From assembly GCA_900552225.1 (NCBI GenBank), contig URYX01000027.1, forward strand, positions 1 through 14,710: 14,710 nt of DNA, written 5' to 3'. Shown one piece after another: positions 1-6,668 of this stretch. Position 1 is the first letter of the stretch. The number at the start of each line of letters is the position of its first letter. Both the position numbers and the translations under genes were made by a program. The notes below the pieces were generated by a model. The model had not been told where the DNA came from and did not search any database. It worked only from the letters and a program-made list of their open reading frames with translations. This DNA comes from an uncultured Oscillospiraceae bacterium. GTDB lineage: Bacteria; Bacillota; Clostridia; Oscillospirales; Acutalibacteraceae.

Positions 1-263
1 TCCTCATCCTTCAGGGAGTCCTTCAAAATCAATACGCAGCCAAAGTACTGGATGCCGTTTCCGTTGCCGATCAGCTTGCCGTAAACGCTCTGATCCTCAA
101 CAATGTCCGCATGCTCCGAAACAACGCCCTTAAACTCATGCATAAGCGAGAGCAGAATTCTCTCGTTTTTTCTCCAGGGGAAATGCTTGACTGCAAAGGC
201 AATCCCGGCGCACTCCACCAGCACCGCCAGAGCCACCACCGCAGCGATTTTTAATTTCTTCAT
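1..263 (-). CDS. Start of an unknown membrane-anchored or secreted protein (runs off the left edge)
   Basis: An open frame of 87 codons begins at the ATG at 263 and leaves the window without a stop. The site AGGAGAGG lies a few bases upstream, so the start is well supported. The protein begins MKKLKIAAVVALAVL, a charged start followed by a hydrophobic stretch to about residue 24, which is a signal peptide or N-terminal anchor. The next part (residues 25-87) is mixed and soluble-looking, with a glycine/asparagine turn near 67-70 and then a short hydrophobic strand. I do not recognise the family. A good promoter (465-493) lies about 200 bases upstream, so the gene appears to be transcribed alone or as the first gene of an operon extending left. 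The existence of the gene is fairly sure; its function is unknown. Confidence 0.72.
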   Translation of the reverse strand, partial: MKKLKIAAVVALAVLVECAGIAFAVKHFPWRKNERILLSLMHEFKGVVSEHADIVEDQSVYGKLIGNGNGIQYFGCVLILKDSLKDE

Positions 264-457
264 GAGCCTCTCCTGTTTTCAAGAATTTCCGCCATCCTAC
301 ACCCCATCCAAAGCTGCAAGAGGCTCGTGCCCCTCTGAGAGTTCCTTGTCTCACATCGCCTCTCTCTGCGGCCTCAGCCTCCCCGCCTCCGGCCGGATGA
401 GCGGCCGACAAAGCAGTCGATGAACTGTGCCGTGAAAGCGGTTCTACCTCCGCCTTT
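264..457 (-). other. Long untranslated leader of the left-edge gene
   Basis: About 190 nt lie between the predicted transcription start near 458 and the ATG at 263. The stretch is GC-rich with purine-rich runs on the minus strand and several short self-complementary segments, for example GGCCG pairing with CGGCC around 388-405. I looked for lysine, T-box and other familiar riboswitch cores and found none. Short open frames here, on either strand, lack convincing ribosome sites. Confidence 0.35.
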
Positions 458-464
458 CAAAGTC

Positions 465-493
465 AGTATACCACAGGAAACAATTTTTGACAA
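465..493 (-). promoter_or_regulatory. Sigma-A-type promoter for the left-edge gene
   Basis: On the minus strand TTGTCA (488-493) and TATACT (465-470) are separated by exactly 17 bases. AT-rich DNA lies just upstream (494-515), as expected of an UP-like region. Transcription would start near 458 and run left into the gene at 263. Confidence 0.65.
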
Positions 494-839
494 TATAGAA
501 TTAAATTTTCGTCAACACGGAGCAAATCTTTTGTATGCTATTGTGCGTTTGCACGGCAAAAAACGTCCCTCTCCCCGGCGCATTTTCCGTCGAATCCGGC
601 ACGGTACAAAAAATGACCGAAACGGCAAGGAAATCTCCCGTTTCGGTCATTTGGGGCCATATGCGGTCATGCTCGACCCACGTTTGCCTGCAGTTTCCCT
701 CATCGTGCCGGCCCCGGCAGGTTCTAATCCTGTCACAGCCGGTCACACCCTGCCACGGAGCATGTCCTGTTGCCTGTGGGCCACACTTAAGGCCATGCCG
801 ACGCAGAGGCCACCGTTCCCGTCCTTGCGGCGTGCGGTC
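494..839. other. Intergenic stretch, no convincing gene
   Basis: The stretch holds the terminator at 608-652 and a small GC hairpin around 706-719 (TGCCGG/CCGGCA). At 716-734 there is a T-arm-like segment, GGCAG then GTTCTAATC then CTGTC, that has no acceptor stem or anticodon arm. Open frames on both strands have no ribosome site, odd composition and no recognisable protein, so I treat them as noise. Confidence 0.45.
608..652 (-). terminator. Rho-independent terminator
   Basis: A perfect 15-bp inverted repeat (611-625 with 638-652; stem AAATGACCGAAACGG) has a 12-nt loop. On the minus strand it is followed by six T (complement of A608-613). It lies about 190 bases downstream of the 840-2048 gene and just before the promoter of the left-edge gene, so it most likely ends the transcript from the right. 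Confidence 0.75.
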
Positions 840-2048
840 TCAGGCATGTAAATCATAGTAGATCATATCACCGATGCTTCTGAGCTGACCGGCAATCTTG
901 GCGCGGCTCTGGGCACTGTCCCGTGCCAGATACTCCATTTCGGAATGATGCCGCCGTTCGGCTTCCAGCTGCTGCATCCGATCCGCGTGCTCCTGCGCCG
1001 TGCGCCGGAGCTCCGCCTGCACCTTTTGCTGCTCAATCTCCATCAGCTGCCGATTGGCCATCAGCTTGTCGTATTCCTGCAGCGCCTCCTTTACAGAGTC
1101 CGCGCGGCGGGTCTTGATAAAACGAATCAACAGCTCCACCGTCTGCAGGTTTTTGTCATCCTCACACAGTGCATCCATGGTTTCCAGGCGCTTCATGTGC
1201 GCGTCGATCCGCTCCCGACTCCGGTTGAAAGCCTCCGCCTGTTGCCGCAGCTCCCGGTCAATCTCCGGCTGCCGCTGTTCCCACGCAGCTTTACTGCGGC
1301 TCTCTGCCTCCTCACGGGCCCGCACATTTACCGCCTTGGCTTGCTCATCCGCACGGCGGGCTTCCTCCCACTCCCGTTTTTGCTCCTTGGTCAGCATCGG
1401 GGCTTTGGCCGCACGCTTACGCAGCAGCTTAAGAAGTCCAAGCGCCGCAAGCGTCAGTGCAATACTGCCCAGCATCAACCACGCATACAACTCCGCCTTG
1501 ACCATACCGATCATCACCGCATAACAGCACAGCGTGATAAATGTCACTACAGCGCCGATGATCGGCCATTTACGACCGTATCTCCTGCGTGTTCCGAGCA
1601 GAGGAATCAACACTCCGGCCAACGAAAGCAGTGCATGTGCTCCGAACAGCATGGCCTCGCCCGCGGTCGTCAATTCGTCCAGCTTCGGAAGAACGTCGGG
1701 AGGAATCACAATCCCTTTATGCACAAAAATATCTACTCCTAACACAACACACACAGTCACCAGTACCGAGGCATTCACGGACTGGATAATCCGCGCAGGC
1801 GTTCGATTGTTTGCGGCACGCTGTTGATTTTCCTGTTCAAAACGCAGTTTCAAAGGGTCGGCGGTATTCTCCGGCTGCAGAGTCAGCGAGACTTTGGCCG
1901 GGCACTCCTTCTCCTTTTGCAGCTTCTCCACACCCTCCTGAATCTGCCGACACGCATCCATCTCGGTATAAATCGCCAAAATTTCCTGCCGGATCTCCTG
2001 CAGCTGCTGCAGCGCTTCTTCTCTGCTCATTGTCACAATTCCGTTCAT
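840..2048 (-). CDS. Unknown membrane protein: coiled coil, four membrane helices, long coiled coil
   Basis: Taking the ATG at 2048 gives 402 residues. Residues 8-48 form a charged helical coiled-coil-like stretch. Four hydrophobic segments follow at about 91-110, 131-152, 161-183 and 186-209, the last ending in a basic KLLRKRAAK stop. Residues 218-386 are a long E/R/Q/A-rich helical region, strongly coiled-coil-like, interrupted near 300-330 by LLIRFIKTRRADSVKEAL, a motif I associate, from memory only, with other clostridial coiled-coil proteins. No enzyme motif is visible. Both ends are probably cytoplasmic, suggesting a scaffold or sensor at the membrane. The frame stays open upstream to a TTG at 2117, but a -10 box sits at 2089-2094, so that extension is unlikely. 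ATG 2030 is an alternative start. The gene lies 98 bases beyond proC and has its own promoter, but read-through from proBAC is possible. Confidence 0.75.
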   Translation of the reverse strand: MNGIVTMSREEALQQLQEIRQEILAIYTEMDACRQIQEGVEKLQKEKECPAKVSLTLQPENTADPLKLRFEQENQQRAANNRTPARIIQSVNASVLVTVCVVLGVDIFVHKGIVIPPDVLPKLDELTTAGEAMLFGAHALLSLAGVLIPLLGTRRRYGRKWPIIGAVVTFITLCCYAVMIGMVKAELYAWLMLGSIALTLAALGLLKLLRKRAAKAPMLTKEQKREWEEARRADEQAKAVNVRAREEAESRSKAAWEQRQPEIDRELRQQAEAFNRSRERIDAHMKRLETMDALCEDDKNLQTVELLIRFIKTRRADSVKEALQEYDKLMANRQLMEIEQQKVQAELRRTAQEHADRMQQLEAERRHHSEMEYLARDSAQSRAKIAGQLRSIGDMIYYDLHA

Positions 2049-2088
2049 GCTTTCTTGGAAGGGGATTGCCTGCAAAGGGTTCCTTCTT

Positions 2089-2117
2089 ATTATATATGTT
2101 TCGTTATCAAAGCGCAA
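2089..2117 (-). promoter_or_regulatory. Probable promoter of the coiled-coil membrane protein
   Basis: A perfect TATAAT (2089-2094) lies 17 bases from a weak TTGCGC -35 (2112-2117) on the minus strand. Its position decides against the TTG start at 2117, because that codon would lie upstream of the transcription start. Confidence 0.5.
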
Positions 2118-2146
2118 GTGCTTTTGACATTCTCCGGCACGCCGTT

Positions 2147-2956
2147 TTATTTCCCGTCGCGCAGGGCACAGGTCTTATCGTAGGCCGCCACCACCGCCTC
2201 CATGGCCGCCGCGCGGAAGGAGTGGCTTTCCAGCGCCCGCACACCCGCGATCGTCGTGCCGCCGGGGCTGCACACCGCGTCCTTGAGCACGCCGGGATGC
2301 TCTCCGGAGTCCAGCACCATGCGGGCCGCACCCAGCACCGTCTGCGCCGCCAGCTCCAGCGCCTGCGCCCGCGGCAGACCGCAGGCCACGCCGCCGTCGG
2401 AGAGCGCCTCAATAAACAGATACACAAAGGCGGGACCGCAGCCGGACACAGCGCTGGCCGCGTCGATCAGCGCCTCCGGCAGCCGCTCACAGCGGCCTGC
2501 AGCGGCCATGTCCGCGCAGAAGGACACCGTCTGCTCCTCCGTCACCGCAGCATTCGGTGCCAGCAGCAGCATGCCCTCCCCGACCGCCGCCGGGGTATTC
2601 GGCATGATCCGCAGAATCGGGCAGGGCAGCGCAAGCTGCTCCTCAATCTGCCGCAGCGGCACTCCGGCCGCCATGCTGACAAGCAGCGGCAGTGTCTCCC
2701 GCGCACTAAGCTGCGGACGCAGAGACGCAAGCACCGACGGCAGCACCTGCGGCTTGACTCCGAGAAAAATGCAGTCGCACTCCGCCGCCAGCCGCTCCTG
2801 CGTCACCGCAGAGGCCCCGAGCCGGGCTGCCAGTGCTTCTGCCTTTGCCGCATCACGGTCCGTCAGCAGTACGCTGCGCGGATCCACCGTCCGGCACAGC
2901 GCCGTACATAGCGCTCCGCCCATATTTCCCGTTCCGATAAAGCCGTACCGTTTCAT
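2147..2956 (-). CDS. proC: Pyrroline-5-carboxylate reductase
   Basis: ProC catalyses the last step of proline synthesis: NAD(P)H-dependent reduction of 1-pyrroline-5-carboxylate to L-proline in the cytosol. The 269 residues match the usual family length. The N-terminal Rossmann fold shows the dinucleotide loop GTGNMGG (8-14), then GVKPQ (66-70) and MPNTPAAVGEG (118-128). The C-terminal dimer domain holds SGCGPAFVYL (171-180) and SPGGTTIAG (230-238), the parts of the family signature around the active site. The ATG at 2956 is preceded by GGGAGGAAAACGGA, a good ribosome site. It starts 27 bases after the proA stop, so it is the last gene of proB-proA-proC. No terminator with a T run follows it, only a tiny CGGC/GCCG hairpin. 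Confidence 0.97.
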   Translation of the reverse strand: MKRYGFIGTGNMGGALCTALCRTVDPRSVLLTDRDAAKAEALAARLGASAVTQERLAAECDCIFLGVKPQVLPSVLASLRPQLSARETLPLLVSMAAGVPLRQIEEQLALPCPILRIMPNTPAAVGEGMLLLAPNAAVTEEQTVSFCADMAAAGRCERLPEALIDAASAVSGCGPAFVYLFIEALSDGGVACGLPRAQALELAAQTVLGAARMVLDSGEHPGVLKDAVCSPGGTTIAGVRALESHSFRAAAMEAVVAAYDKTCALRDGK

Positions 2957-2983
2957 TCCGTTTTCCTCCCGTCGGGCCCGCCG

Positions 2984-4234
2984 TCAGCGAATATGGCCGC
3001 TGCCCGTTACGATATATTTATAGGTTGTCAGCTCGCGCAGCCCCATCGGGCCGCGGGCATGCAGCTTCTGTGTGGAGATTCCCATCTCGCAGCCGAGCCC
3101 GAACTCGCCGCCGTCGGTAAAGCGCGTCGAGGCGTTGACATAAACCGCCGCGCTGTCCACCGCCGCGGTAAACCGTGCAACGGCCTCCGGATCGGCCGCC
3201 ACAATGGCTTCACTGTGATGCGTCGAGTGAACGGCGATATGGGCAATGGCCTCCTCCTCGCTCTCCACCACCTTGACCGCCATCACATAATCCAGAAATT
3301 CGGTGTCAAAGTCTCGCTCTCCCGCCGGCGTTCCGCCGAGAATGGCCAACGCCTTCGGGCACAGCAGCAGCTTGGCCGGGTGCTCCCTCTCGGGGTCGCA
3401 CAGCCGCGCGCGGAGCTGCGGCAAAAACGCCTCGGCCACATCGCGGTGCACCAGGCACACCTCCGCCGCATTGCACACCGAGGGACGGCTCATCTTGGCG
3501 TTGTCGATGATGTTCAGGGCCATGGCAAGGTCCGCCGACCGATCCACATAGATATGGCAGATGCCGGTGCCGGTCTGAATACAGGGAACGCGCGCATTTT
3601 CCACGCAGGCCCGGATGAGCCCCGGTCCGCCGCGCGGAATCAGCAGATCCACATAGTCCACCGCCTGCATCAGCTCCGCGGCACTGGCCCGCGTGGTATC
3701 CTCCACCAGCTGCACCGCGTCCTCAGGCAGCGAAGCGGCACGCAGGCCCTCCCGCAGTGCCTCCGTCACGGCAAACGCACTGCGAAACGCCTCCTTTCCG
3801 CCGCGCAGGATACAGACATTACCGGATTTCAGCGTCAGGGCAGCCGCATCGGAGGTCACGTTCGGGCGGCTTTCATAGATGATGGCCACCACTCCGAGCG
3901 GCACCGCCACCTTGCGGATATCCAGCCCATCCGGGCGCACCGTATCGGACAGCACCTCTCCGACCGGATCGGGGAGCGCCGCCACACTGCGGATTCCGTC
4001 CGCCATGGCGCGCACCCGCTCCGCCGTCAGCTTCAGGCGGTCGAGCATGACCTCCGACAGCGCGCCGCGCGCCGCCTCCATATCCTCCGCGTTGGCACGC
4101 AGGATTTCCTCCGTATGTGCCTCCAGCGCCGCCGCCATCGCGAGCAACGCCTCATTTTTGCCGACACTGTTCAGCCCGCACAGAAGCGGTGCCGTCCGCT
4201 TGGCCGCTTCCAGAATCTCCTGCGTCGATTTCAT
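2984..4234 (-). CDS. proA: Glutamate-5-semialdehyde dehydrogenase (gamma-glutamyl phosphate reductase)
   Basis: ProA reduces glutamyl-5-phosphate, the product of ProB, with NADPH to glutamate-5-semialdehyde, which cyclises to pyrroline-5-carboxylate. The 416 residues are full length. The aldehyde-dehydrogenase-type nucleotide-binding part includes IIYESRPNVTSDAA (118-131) and LRGGKEA (143-149). The catalytic cysteine is Cys254 in RPSVCNAAE, preceded by TGTGICHIYVD (221-231). The C-terminus carries GPMGLRELTTYKY, a typical family ending. Its ATG overlaps the proB stop in an ATGA (4231-4234), so translation of the two is probably coupled, which fits direct hand-over of the labile acyl phosphate. 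No sign of damage. Confidence 0.97.
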   Translation of the reverse strand: MKSTQEILEAAKRTAPLLCGLNSVGKNEALLAMAAALEAHTEEILRANAEDMEAARGALSEVMLDRLKLTAERVRAMADGIRSVAALPDPVGEVLSDTVRPDGLDIRKVAVPLGVVAIIYESRPNVTSDAAALTLKSGNVCILRGGKEAFRSAFAVTEALREGLRAASLPEDAVQLVEDTTRASAAELMQAVDYVDLLIPRGGPGLIRACVENARVPCIQTGTGICHIYVDRSADLAMALNIIDNAKMSRPSVCNAAEVCLVHRDVAEAFLPQLRARLCDPEREHPAKLLLCPKALAILGGTPAGERDFDTEFLDYVMAVKVVESEEEAIAHIAVHSTHHSEAIVAADPEAVARFTAAVDSAAVYVNASTRFTDGGEFGLGCEMGISTQKLHARGPMGLRELTTYKYIVTGSGHIR

Positions 4235-5010
4235 CCCTGTTTTCCCTCCTGCGCAAAAAAACGTGTGCCGACCGGCTTTCCGGCTACAATGTCATAGAGA
4301 ATCACCGGATTCTTCCCGTTGGCAATCACCATATCCACTCCGTTTTCCACCGCCAGACGCGCCGCATGCAGCTTGGTGTGCATGCCGCCGGTTCCGAGGC
4401 TGCCGGCCGTATCGCCGGTCATGGCCTCAATCTCCGGCGTAATCTCCCGCACGGTACTGAGCAGCCGGGCGTGGGGATCCTTGTGCGGGTCGGCCGTAAA
4501 CAGCCCGTCAATATCCGACAGCAGCACCAGCAGATCGGCATGCACCGCAGTCGCCACAACGGCTCCGAGCGTATCGTTGTCTCCGATCACGATCTCGTCC
4601 GTGGCGATGGTATCGTTTTCGTTGATGATCGGCAGCGCATTCAGCTCCAGCAGCCGGTACATGGTGTTCTCAAAATTCTGCTTGCGCACCGGATGCTCAA
4701 TGTCTGCCCCGGTGAGCAGAATCTGCGCCACCGTGTGGTTATAAATGGAAAACAGCCGGTCATAGGTGTACATCAGCTCACACTGACCGACCGCGGCCGC
4801 AGCCTGCTTGGTCGGAATATCCGTCGGGCGGGCTTTCAGCGACAGCTTTCCGGAGCCCATACCGATTGCCCCGGAGGACACCAGAATCACCTGATGTCCG
4901 GCATTCTTCAGGTCACTGATGACCTTGCACAGCTCCTCCACCCGCTGAATATGTAAAAGTCCTGTGGCATATGCCAGCGTCGAAGTGCCGACCTTAATCA
5001 CAATACGCAT
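4231..5010 (-). CDS. proB: Glutamate 5-kinase, short form without PUA domain
   Basis: ProB phosphorylates the gamma-carboxyl of glutamate with ATP, the first and usually proline-inhibited step. The amino-acid-kinase fold is clear: KVGTST (6-11), VSSGAIGMG (44-52), PIINENDT (127-134), GDNDTLGA (143-150), LSDIDGLF (164-171) and GTGGMHTKLHAA (206-217). At 259 residues it stops at the end of the kinase domain; the E. coli enzyme continues for about 100 residues with a PUA domain. Kinase-only forms are known, so this is not evidence of truncation, and the ATGA junction with proA is intact. The start at 5010 has AGGAGAGG about 11 bases upstream, a slightly long spacing. A promoter lies at 5073-5101 and the leader is only about 55 nt, too short for a T-box. 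Confidence 0.96.
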   Translation of the reverse strand: MRIVIKVGTSTLAYATGLLHIQRVEELCKVISDLKNAGHQVILVSSGAIGMGSGKLSLKARPTDIPTKQAAAAVGQCELMYTYDRLFSIYNHTVAQILLTGADIEHPVRKQNFENTMYRLLELNALPIINENDTIATDEIVIGDNDTLGAVVATAVHADLLVLLSDIDGLFTADPHKDPHARLLSTVREITPEIEAMTGDTAGSLGTGGMHTKLHAARLAVENGVDMVIANGKNPVILYDIVAGKPVGTRFFAQEGKQG

Positions 5011-5072
5011 CGGAAATCATACCTCTCCTATGGCCGGACACCGCCCGGTCCGATCTTTTCATGGAATATCTT

Positions 5073-5101
5073 ATTGTAGCACGGTTTTGCGGCCGCGTCC
5101 A
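5073..5101 (-). promoter_or_regulatory. Promoter of proBAC
   Basis: TGGACG (5096-5101) and TACAAT (5073-5078) on the minus strand are separated by 17 bases. The predicted start near 5066 gives a short leader with a small hairpin (CGGAC at about 5048-5052 with GTCCG at about 5035-5039) just before the ribosome site. Confidence 0.6.
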
Positions 5102-5122
5102 CATTTTTTTGCGCAGTAAAGC

Positions 5123-5144
5123 AAAAAAGCCGCAAAAGCGGCTT
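5123..5144 (-). terminator. Terminator of the lipoprotein gene
   Basis: The stem AAGCCGC/GCGGCTT (5127-5133 with 5138-5144) has a four-base loop and is followed on the minus strand by six T (complement of A5123-5128). It lies between the lipoprotein gene and the proBAC promoter, insulating the two units. Confidence 0.75.
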
Positions 5145-5154
5145 GACAAAACGG

Positions 5155-5182
5155 AAGCCCCGCAAAACTGCGGGGCTTTTTT
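5155..5182. terminator. Second strong hairpin of a tandem terminator
   Basis: A 9-bp perfect stem AAGCCCCGC/GCGGGGCTT (5155-5163 with 5170-5178) has a six-base loop. The clean T6 run is on the plus side (5177-5182), while the minus side has only CCGTTTT. There is no plus-strand gene here, so it probably works with 5123-5144 as a two-hairpin terminator for the minus-strand lipoprotein gene and blocks antisense entry into it. Confidence 0.6.
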
Positions 5183-5319
5183 CGGAACATTGACGGCTTT
5201 ATGGGGCTGCGGCTGCCTGCAGAAAGGGGCGGTGCGGAGCCTTGTACCCGCCACCGCCGCTCCCGCTGCGCACCTTTTCCGGCTTGGTCGGCCTATGGGC
5301 CGCCCGGCTCCCATTCCGG
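5183..5319. other. 3' flank of the lipoprotein gene
   Basis: 137 GC-rich bases between the lipoprotein stop and the tandem terminator. I see no gene, repeat or known RNA here. Frames that cross it lack ribosome sites. Confidence 0.3.
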
Positions 5320-6237
5320 TTACCTGCCAAAATCCGTATACATATATTGATAAAATTCCCTTGTCCGCCACGATCCGCCTTGACCGTAACTGGAACTGGC
5401 ACGCCGACGATCCACCCAGCAATTCAGAGAGATAACATAGAGATTGCTGGTGTCCTCAAATCCGTAGGCATGGATCAAATCGTTGGTGATCATTTCCAGA
5501 ATGACCAGTCCCTGTCTGTAGCTCTTCTTGTCCACCGAATCGCCCAGCCGATCGAGCTGTCCCGTCGGGCGGAACAGGCGGTACATTCCCTCGTCCGTCA
5601 TAAAAATCAGGGCATAGCTGTCACAGGCCATGGCCTCAATGGGGAAATCGCTCTCAAAGATCTGCTTTTCGTCGGTACCGTCATTTTTATACCGGTAAAT
5701 ATCCCCGTCCACTGCCACATACGTATAATTCATATGACTGGCTGTCGCGTAAGCCGCCGCGCGGCAATCGCGCAACAGGCGGAATCCCTCCTCCGAAGTG
5801 CTTTTCCCGTCCCACCAATAAATGCTGCCCTTCTGCAGTCCCTCTACCGATCGGCCCCCTGCATGCGCAATTCTCACATCATCATACACGATTATTTTAG
5901 CATTTCCTGTCATATGGATGTAACGGTATTCCTGCTTCTCGTCCTCCGGCAGCCGCATTTCCGACAGATATTCCTCCAGCGTCATCACCGGATCGGGATC
6001 ATAAAGGGGAAGCGGCTTTGTGGTGGTCGTCGTTCCCGTGGTTGCGGTTGTACGCGTCGTGGCCTTTGCCGTGGTCCTCGTGCTCCCCGTTGTCCCGGAC
6101 AGGGTCGTCGGCACAGTTCCGGCCGGGTTCATGTCGATCGGCAATGAGGTCGTAATGCCGCCGCTGCACGCCGTCAGCAGGCATGACAATACCATTCCCG
6201 CACCCGCGATACTCCCCCAAAGCCGCTGTTTGTTCAT
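5320..6237 (-). CDS. Lipoprotein of unknown function with threonine-rich stalk
   Basis: The 305-residue protein begins MNKQRLWGSIAGAGMVLS and ends its signal peptide in the lipobox LTAC, with Cys24 as the lipid-modified residue, so it should sit on the outer face of the membrane. Residues 29-73 are a low-complexity Thr/Ala/Gly stalk. The rest (about 80-305) is a folded domain rich in aromatic residues with recurring patterns such as GSIYWWDGK, GDIYRYKNDG and GMYRLFRPTG, each an I/M-Y strand followed by a polar turn. That resembles beta-propeller blades, but no family is recognised and this is inference. The start at 6237 follows AAAGGGGTG, and a very good promoter lies at 6271-6299. The gene is a single transcription unit ending at the 5123-5182 terminators. 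Confidence 0.85.
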   Translation of the reverse strand: MNKQRLWGSIAGAGMVLSCLLTACSGGITTSLPIDMNPAGTVPTTLSGTTGSTRTTAKATTRTTATTGTTTTTKPLPLYDPDPVMTLEEYLSEMRLPEDEKQEYRYIHMTGNAKIIVYDDVRIAHAGGRSVEGLQKGSIYWWDGKSTSEEGFRLLRDCRAAAYATASHMNYTYVAVDGDIYRYKNDGTDEKQIFESDFPIEAMACDSYALIFMTDEGMYRLFRPTGQLDRLGDSVDKKSYRQGLVILEMITNDLIHAYGFEDTSNLYVISLNCWVDRRRASSSYGQGGSWRTREFYQYMYTDFGR

Positions 6238-6270
6238 GGTAACACCCCTTTAATTTTTCTTTACATCTTT

Positions 6271-6299
6271 ATCATACATGAGCGGTGCCAAAATGTCAA
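6271..6299 (-). promoter_or_regulatory. Strong promoter of the lipoprotein gene
   Basis: A perfect TTGACA (6294-6299), a 17-base spacer and TATGAT (6271-6276) on the minus strand. The leader would be about 27 nt. This is the closest match to the sigma-A consensus in the window. Confidence 0.85.
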
Positions 6300-6349
6300 C
6301 GAATATTTATTTTTTATTGTGCAAAACAAACACTGTACGGCGTACCGTT

Positions 6350-6399
6350 TTAGTCTGCTCAGCCCCCGCGGACACATCCGCGGGGACTGAGCAGACTAA
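6350..6399. other. Very long hairpin, probable transcript end, related to hairpin 6589-6622
   Basis: Bases 6350-6372 pair with 6377-6399 around a four-base loop, with one C/A mismatch (6363 with 6386). No T run follows immediately on either strand, although TTTTT occurs 8 bases beyond on the plus side (6407-6411). Its inner part, CCCCGCGGA with TCCGCGGGG, is shared with the hairpin on the other side of the repeat. It probably ends or stabilises the SPFH transcript arriving from the right. Confidence 0.6.
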
Positions 6400-6423
6400 G
6401 ACATAGTTTTTGACACGCTCGAA

Positions 6424-6591
6424 GGCTGTCTGAAAGGCTACAGGGGCAAGGAGTGCGCCTCTGTAGGCCCGGACAAAGCGTTGGCCCCAGGGGCCAACCG
6501 CATTTTGGATAAATAATCAAGGAATCGGTACCTTGTCGTTTTTTTCCGAACTTATGCTGCTTTTGCGGCCTGCGGCCTTTTTGACAGTCTG
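6424..6591. repeat. Structured intergenic repeat, copy 1
   Basis: This 168-bp segment shares three blocks with the copy at 7668-7875: 6424-6468 (43 of 45 identical), 6475-6506 (a hairpin block) and 6557-6591 (identical except one missing T). Between the blocks the sequence differs but keeps hairpins: GTTGGCCCC/GGGGCCAAC at 6480-6498 and CAAGG/CCTTG at 6518-6535. The ends form an imperfect terminal inverted repeat: CTGTCTGAAAGGC on the left against CTGTCAAAAAGGC read from the right, 11 of 13. No protein is likely. It resembles a small non-autonomous mobile element or a conserved structured RNA. Confidence 0.75.
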
Positions 6592-6622
6592 AGCCCCCGC
6601 GGAGATTTCCGCGGGGGCTCAG
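6589..6622. other. GC hairpin downstream of the SPFH gene, abutting repeat copy 1
   Basis: A perfect 15-bp stem (6589-6603 with 6608-6622) has the loop GATT. It lies 47 bases after the stop of the 6669-7595 gene. There is no T run directly after it on the minus strand, so it may protect the 3' end or act as a weak terminator. Its stem overlaps the last three bases of the repeat. Confidence 0.6.
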
Positions 6623-6668
6623 GTGTCCCGGCTTCACCGGGGCGGCCATCTTATCCGGCACGGCTTTC

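Noticed and set aside
716..734. tRNA T-arm-like segment (GGCAG-GTTCTAATC-CTGTC)
   Set aside because: The five-pair stem and loop fit, but position 57 is T instead of a purine, there is no matching 5' acceptor strand (GGCTGTG expected), no CCA and no anticodon arm upstream. At most a degraded remnant.
2049..2117. Upstream TTG start at 2117 for the coiled-coil membrane protein
   Set aside because: The codon overlaps the predicted -35 box and lies upstream of the TATAAT at 2089-2094, so it would not be in the transcript.
5011..5066. Possible proline T-box before proBAC
   Set aside because: The leader is only about 55 nt and lacks the T-box core and specifier stem; only a small hairpin is present.
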